Source: Melitaea cinxia (taxonomy: Eukaryota; Arthropoda; Insecta; Lepidoptera; Nymphalidae). Taken from it: a stretch of 64,000 bases of DNA. The stretch covers positions 1,433,501 to 1,497,500 of the forward strand of contig NC_059409.1 of assembly GCF_905220565.1 (NCBI RefSeq), written 5' to 3'. Position 1 is the stretch's first letter. Every line of letters begins with the position of its first letter. Under the pieces are notes generated by a model that was not told the origin of the DNA, made no database searches, and saw only the letters and a list, made by a program, of their open reading frames with translations. Position numbers and translations under genes: made by a program. This document shows, piece after piece, positions 60,697 through 64,000 of the stretch.

Positions 60697-61381
60697 TCTA
60701 TATAAACTATAAGTTTGTGACTTTTCATACTCCTCCGTCCGCGCAATTTTCGTAAAAAGGGCTACAAGTTTTTGCTCCGCGTATTAATCTGTACATATAA
60801 TAAGAAGTCGGTTAAAATGCTAGGAAAGTCAAAACTGTACATTGAATATTTTTTTAAAAGAATACTTGGGGTGTGATCTACAATCGATACCGAAGCCAAA
60901 AATATAGTTTTTAGAATTTTTGTCTGTTTGTCTGTATGTATGTCCGGGATAAACTCATAAAGTACCGCATAGATTTACTTCAAATTTATTAAGAAGTCGG
61001 GTCAACATATAGGCTACATATTATCATGCTATCACCTACCGGGAACAAGCAGTGAACCTTTATTTCCTAAACGCATTCTGTAACAACGTGTAATCTAACG
61101 ATGCATATTTGAATGTTGTTGTTATTATTTTAATAATCATGCTATATAAGCTAGCTTCACACTATAAAAATCACGCAATATAAGTAACTAAGCCGATAAA
61201 CACAATCAAATGAATATAAGTAGACAAGACAATTTTAAAGCAGCGCCATCTATGAGATTTTTCTGTAGATATGAAATGTAAATAAGAAACGGGTACATGA
61301 GTGTTATTTTAAAAGGTATAATCGTAGATAATTTTGGTGCTGTATAGCGTTCACGCAGACGACGTCGCGGGCAGCAACTAG
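60697..61381 (+). mobile_element. Helitron-like element, about 685 bp
   Basis: Starts TCTATATAAACTATAAGTTT after A and ends GACGTCGCGGGCAGCAA then CTAG before T. The interior includes GTTTGTCTGTATGTATGTCC, typical of decayed Helitrons, and no ORF for Rep/helicase. 61382-62010 shows no recognised feature. Confidence 0.6.
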
Positions 61382-62010
61382 TATATAGATAACTAGGATA
61401 ATGGATGACCAGAAATATATATTTATTCAGAAATAAATATTACCTGCAAAACGAAAATCGGAACTGCAACAGTCAATGGACTTTAACACCTAACCACCTC
61501 CACCAAACCGCTTATAAAAGAACTCACAGTAGCTTAAAAGTCTCACTAAAAATAACGCGGAAAAATCCCACGAATATCACATCTATTCACAAATAAACCC
61601 TGGCAGGCTTTTCTACGTCCACAATTTAATTTCTCGGCGCCGCTGGAACCCGGAATGTCAAGTGGCGTATCAGTATTTAGAGGTTTAACATTGTTTCGAG
61701 ACACGCAAGCCATAAAAGGTAGTTTTGGTTGAAGAATTTTACTCACCTAATTATTTCTGTTGAAATTTTTATAAAATATTTTCGTTATAGCATTCGTGTA
61801 CAAAAACGTGTGGTTTTATTAGCATTTTCTTTTAAATGAAACAATTACGCCACTGTTATTATTAATGCAACGAATAGTACCCAACCAAAAATAATACACA
61901 TGGATCTTTGGAAACAGAAAATCGGCTAACTTCGATATCGTAGCGCGTTATAGTCCAAGATCCCCAACCTTAGGACCTTCCTTATTTTCTGATTGAAAAA
62001 ATATATTCAA

Positions 62011-62224
62011 CTAGCTGTGCCCGCGGCTTCGCCCGCGTTGAAATCAGTTTGTCACAAAGTTTTCCCGGCAAACTTCCAGTGAAACTCTCATCAAAATTGG
62101 CTTAGCCATTCCGTAAACCTTCCTCTTGAAGCCCTCTCCATTTGTGAAACCGCATGAAAATCCGTCCAGTAGATTTTGAGAGAATCGATCACATACGCTT
62201 TTGGGGACTTTGTTTTATAATACA
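62011..62224 (-). mobile_element. Short Helitron abutting the next one
   Basis: On the minus strand, begins TGTATTATAAAACAAAGTCC (initial TC changed), continues with AGAGGAAGGTTTACGGAAT, and ends GAAGCCGCGGGCACAG then CTAG before T. Its 5' edge directly touches the 3' edge of 62225-63902. Confidence 0.65.
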
Positions 62225-62734
62225 CTAACTGTTGCCCGCGACTACGTCCACGTGGTTATGAAGATATGCATTACTATTAAGATGTTTAACGCAAATTATT
62301 TTTTTATTTCAGTCACTTGAAATGCTTATCACTCTGAGTAACTTTTTCAAAGGCACAATTTAGTACAATTTAATAGTTATTTTTATAAAACCTCTCTATA
62401 CACCACATTTTTAGTTTTATTTTAATGCTGCTTAAATAACTTATCAATCGAACTTATAGCTGCTGTATATGTTTCATATAAACTATCAAATCCAATTAAA
62501 CCCCCTTAGCGGTGGAATATCGCAAAACCCATTCTTAGCGGACGTCTAGTAACTATAATCTACCTCCCTGCCAAATTTCATCTTTGTCCATCTTGGATGG
62601 ATGGACCATCCAGCGGTTTTTGAGTCCTCGTGATGAGTGACTCAGTGACCTTTCTCTTTTATATGTATATAGATTACGATGCATTATTTGGACACCTCCT
62701 CACCATCTATAGAGCATACATTTTAAATTTCAAG

Positions 62735-62766
<32 letters not shown>

Positions 62767-63902
62767 ATCACGCCTCTTTCCCGTCGGGGTAGGCAGAGAC
62801 CACTTCTTTCCACTTTCCACGATCCTTACATACTACATACTATTTCAAGTATCTTACCTTAAAAACATAGGACTTTCATACAAACTTCCAACCCCCGTTT
62901 TATCCCTTTAGGGGTCGAGTTTCGTTAAATTCGTTCTCAGCGGATGTTTACGTCCTATAAGGAACCTATCTGCAAAATTTCAAGTTTGTAGCTGTTGTAG
63001 TTTCGGAGGTTTTGTGATGAGTGAATCAATCTACCATCCCCCGTTTTAACCCCAAAAGGGAGTTTCTTTCTAAAGATACATTATTCGGACACCTTCTCAC
63101 CATCTAAAGAGCGAACATTTTAAATTTCAAGTCTCTTACTTCAAAAACATAGGACTTTCATACAAACTTTTACCCCCGTTTTACCCCTTTAGGGGCCGAA
63201 TTTCGTAAAACCCGTTCTTAACGAATGCTTACACCCTATAAGAAGCCTATCTGCCAAATTTCAAGTTTGTAGGTGTTATAATTTCGGAGATTTCGTGATG
63301 AGTAAGTAAACCTACCATCCCCCGTTTTAACCCCAAAAGGGAGTTGATTTCTAAAGATACATTATTTGGACACCTTTTCATCATTTATAAGGCATACATT
63401 TTAAATTTCAAGTCTCTTACTTCAAAAACATGGGACTTTCACACAAACTTCCAACCCCCGTTTTACCCCCTTAAGAGTCGAATTTCGTAAAATCCGTTCT
63501 TAGCGAATGTCTACATCCTATAAGGAGCATACCTGTCAAATTTCAAGTTTGTAGGTGTTATAGTTTCGGAGATTTTGTGATGAGTGAGTCAACCTACCAT
63601 CCCCCGTTTTAACCCCAAAAGGGAGTTTATTTCTAAAGATACATTATTTGGACACCTTTTCATCATTTATAGAGCATACATTTTAAATTTCAAGTCTCTT
63701 ACTTCAAAAACATAGGACTTTCATACAAACTTGCACCCCCCGTTTTACCCCTTTAGGGGTCGAGTTTCGTAAAATCCGTTCTTAGCGGATGTCTAAGTCC
63801 TATAAGGAGCATACCTGCCAAATTTCAAGTTTCTAGGTGTTATAGTTTCGGAGATTTCGTGATGAGTGAGTGACCTTTCGCTTTTATATATATTATAGAA
63901 GA
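62225..63902 (-). mobile_element. Helitron-like element with internal 282-bp tandem array
   Basis: The minus strand starts TCTTCTATAATATATATAAA after A and ends GACGTAGTCGCGGGCAACAG then TTAG before T (a CTRR variant). Its left part (62230-62450) is AT-rich and unique. The right part is a tandem array. A (CATA)n tract sits at about 62739-62766. No Rep/helicase frame. Confidence 0.58.
62690..63890 (-). repeat. Tandem array, about 4 copies of a 282-bp unit
   Basis: The marker TTTCAAGT before the CTCTTACTTCAAAAACATAG block recurs at 62843, 63125, 63406 and 63688 (spacing 282, 281, 282). Each unit also holds CCCCGTTTTA(C/A)CCC blocks, CGTTCTTAGCGGATGTCTA and TTCGGAGATTT(C)GTGATG. Units differ by a few percent to about ten percent. 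A partial unit starts near 62560. Confidence 0.88.
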
Positions 63903-64000
63903 TATAGTAGTATAAGGAGTTGCTAAAATACTTTGTATGGATTTTAAACTACAATCTAATTAGTGTCTGGCTATAAATATTGCCGGCAGTCTTCGTCAGA

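Noticed and set aside
62690..63890. CRISPR-like array
   Set aside because: The units are 282 bp head-to-tail repeats without unique spacers, in a eukaryotic Helitron-like element.

Overview
The window looks like lepidopteran nuclear DNA. It is AT-rich with long introns and carries repeat families that I associate with butterflies and moths: Helitrons beginning TC(ACTA)CATAGTATAAAAC and ending GGGTCGCTAGT, RTE-type tails reading AGGCCTATG(T/C)CCAGCAGTGG, and tRNA-headed SINEs. No species can be named. No bacterial operon, CRISPR array or virus was recognised.

The only host protein-coding material I can support is globin. A globin exon 2 (27527-27758) and terminal exon 3 (29611-29766) lie on the + strand. 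A globin first exon (45666-45844), starting Met-Gly-Cys, lies about 16 kb DOWNSTREAM on the same strand. Its phase-2 donor fits the phase-2 acceptor of exon 2, and the two intron positions match the ancestral globin introns B12.2 and G7.0. The N-terminus suggests a membrane-anchored globin X-like protein. Either two tandem paralogues are each partly in the window, or the exon order is rearranged.

The rest is mostly mobile DNA. 1-4 kb: a 2.1-kb P-superfamily-like element with 26-bp TIRs, an 8-bp TSD and a two-exon THAP domain, itself carrying nested repeats. 4-27 kb: many SINEs, short LINE pol remnants (8.5, 20.8 and 23.5 kb), Helitrons and a tRNA-bearing fold-back family. 30-45 kb: sparse AT-rich DNA, two Helitrons almost back to back (38.1-39.1 kb), a mariner transposase remnant and a 26-bp perfect palindrome before globin exon 1. 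52.9-53.2 kb: a poly(A) retroposon with a 16-bp TSD.

An end-complete hAT element (54147-58788) has perfect 15-bp TIRs, an 8-bp TSD, subterminal CTTGGT arrays and a BED/hAT transposase broken by one small templated insertion. 59-64 kb: a 69-bp perfect inverted repeat, a Helitron whose unoccupied paralogous site is also in this window, further Helitrons and a 282-bp tandem array. Repeat names such as 'family A' are local labels; family assignments rest on terminal motifs and remembered consensus features, not on a database search.
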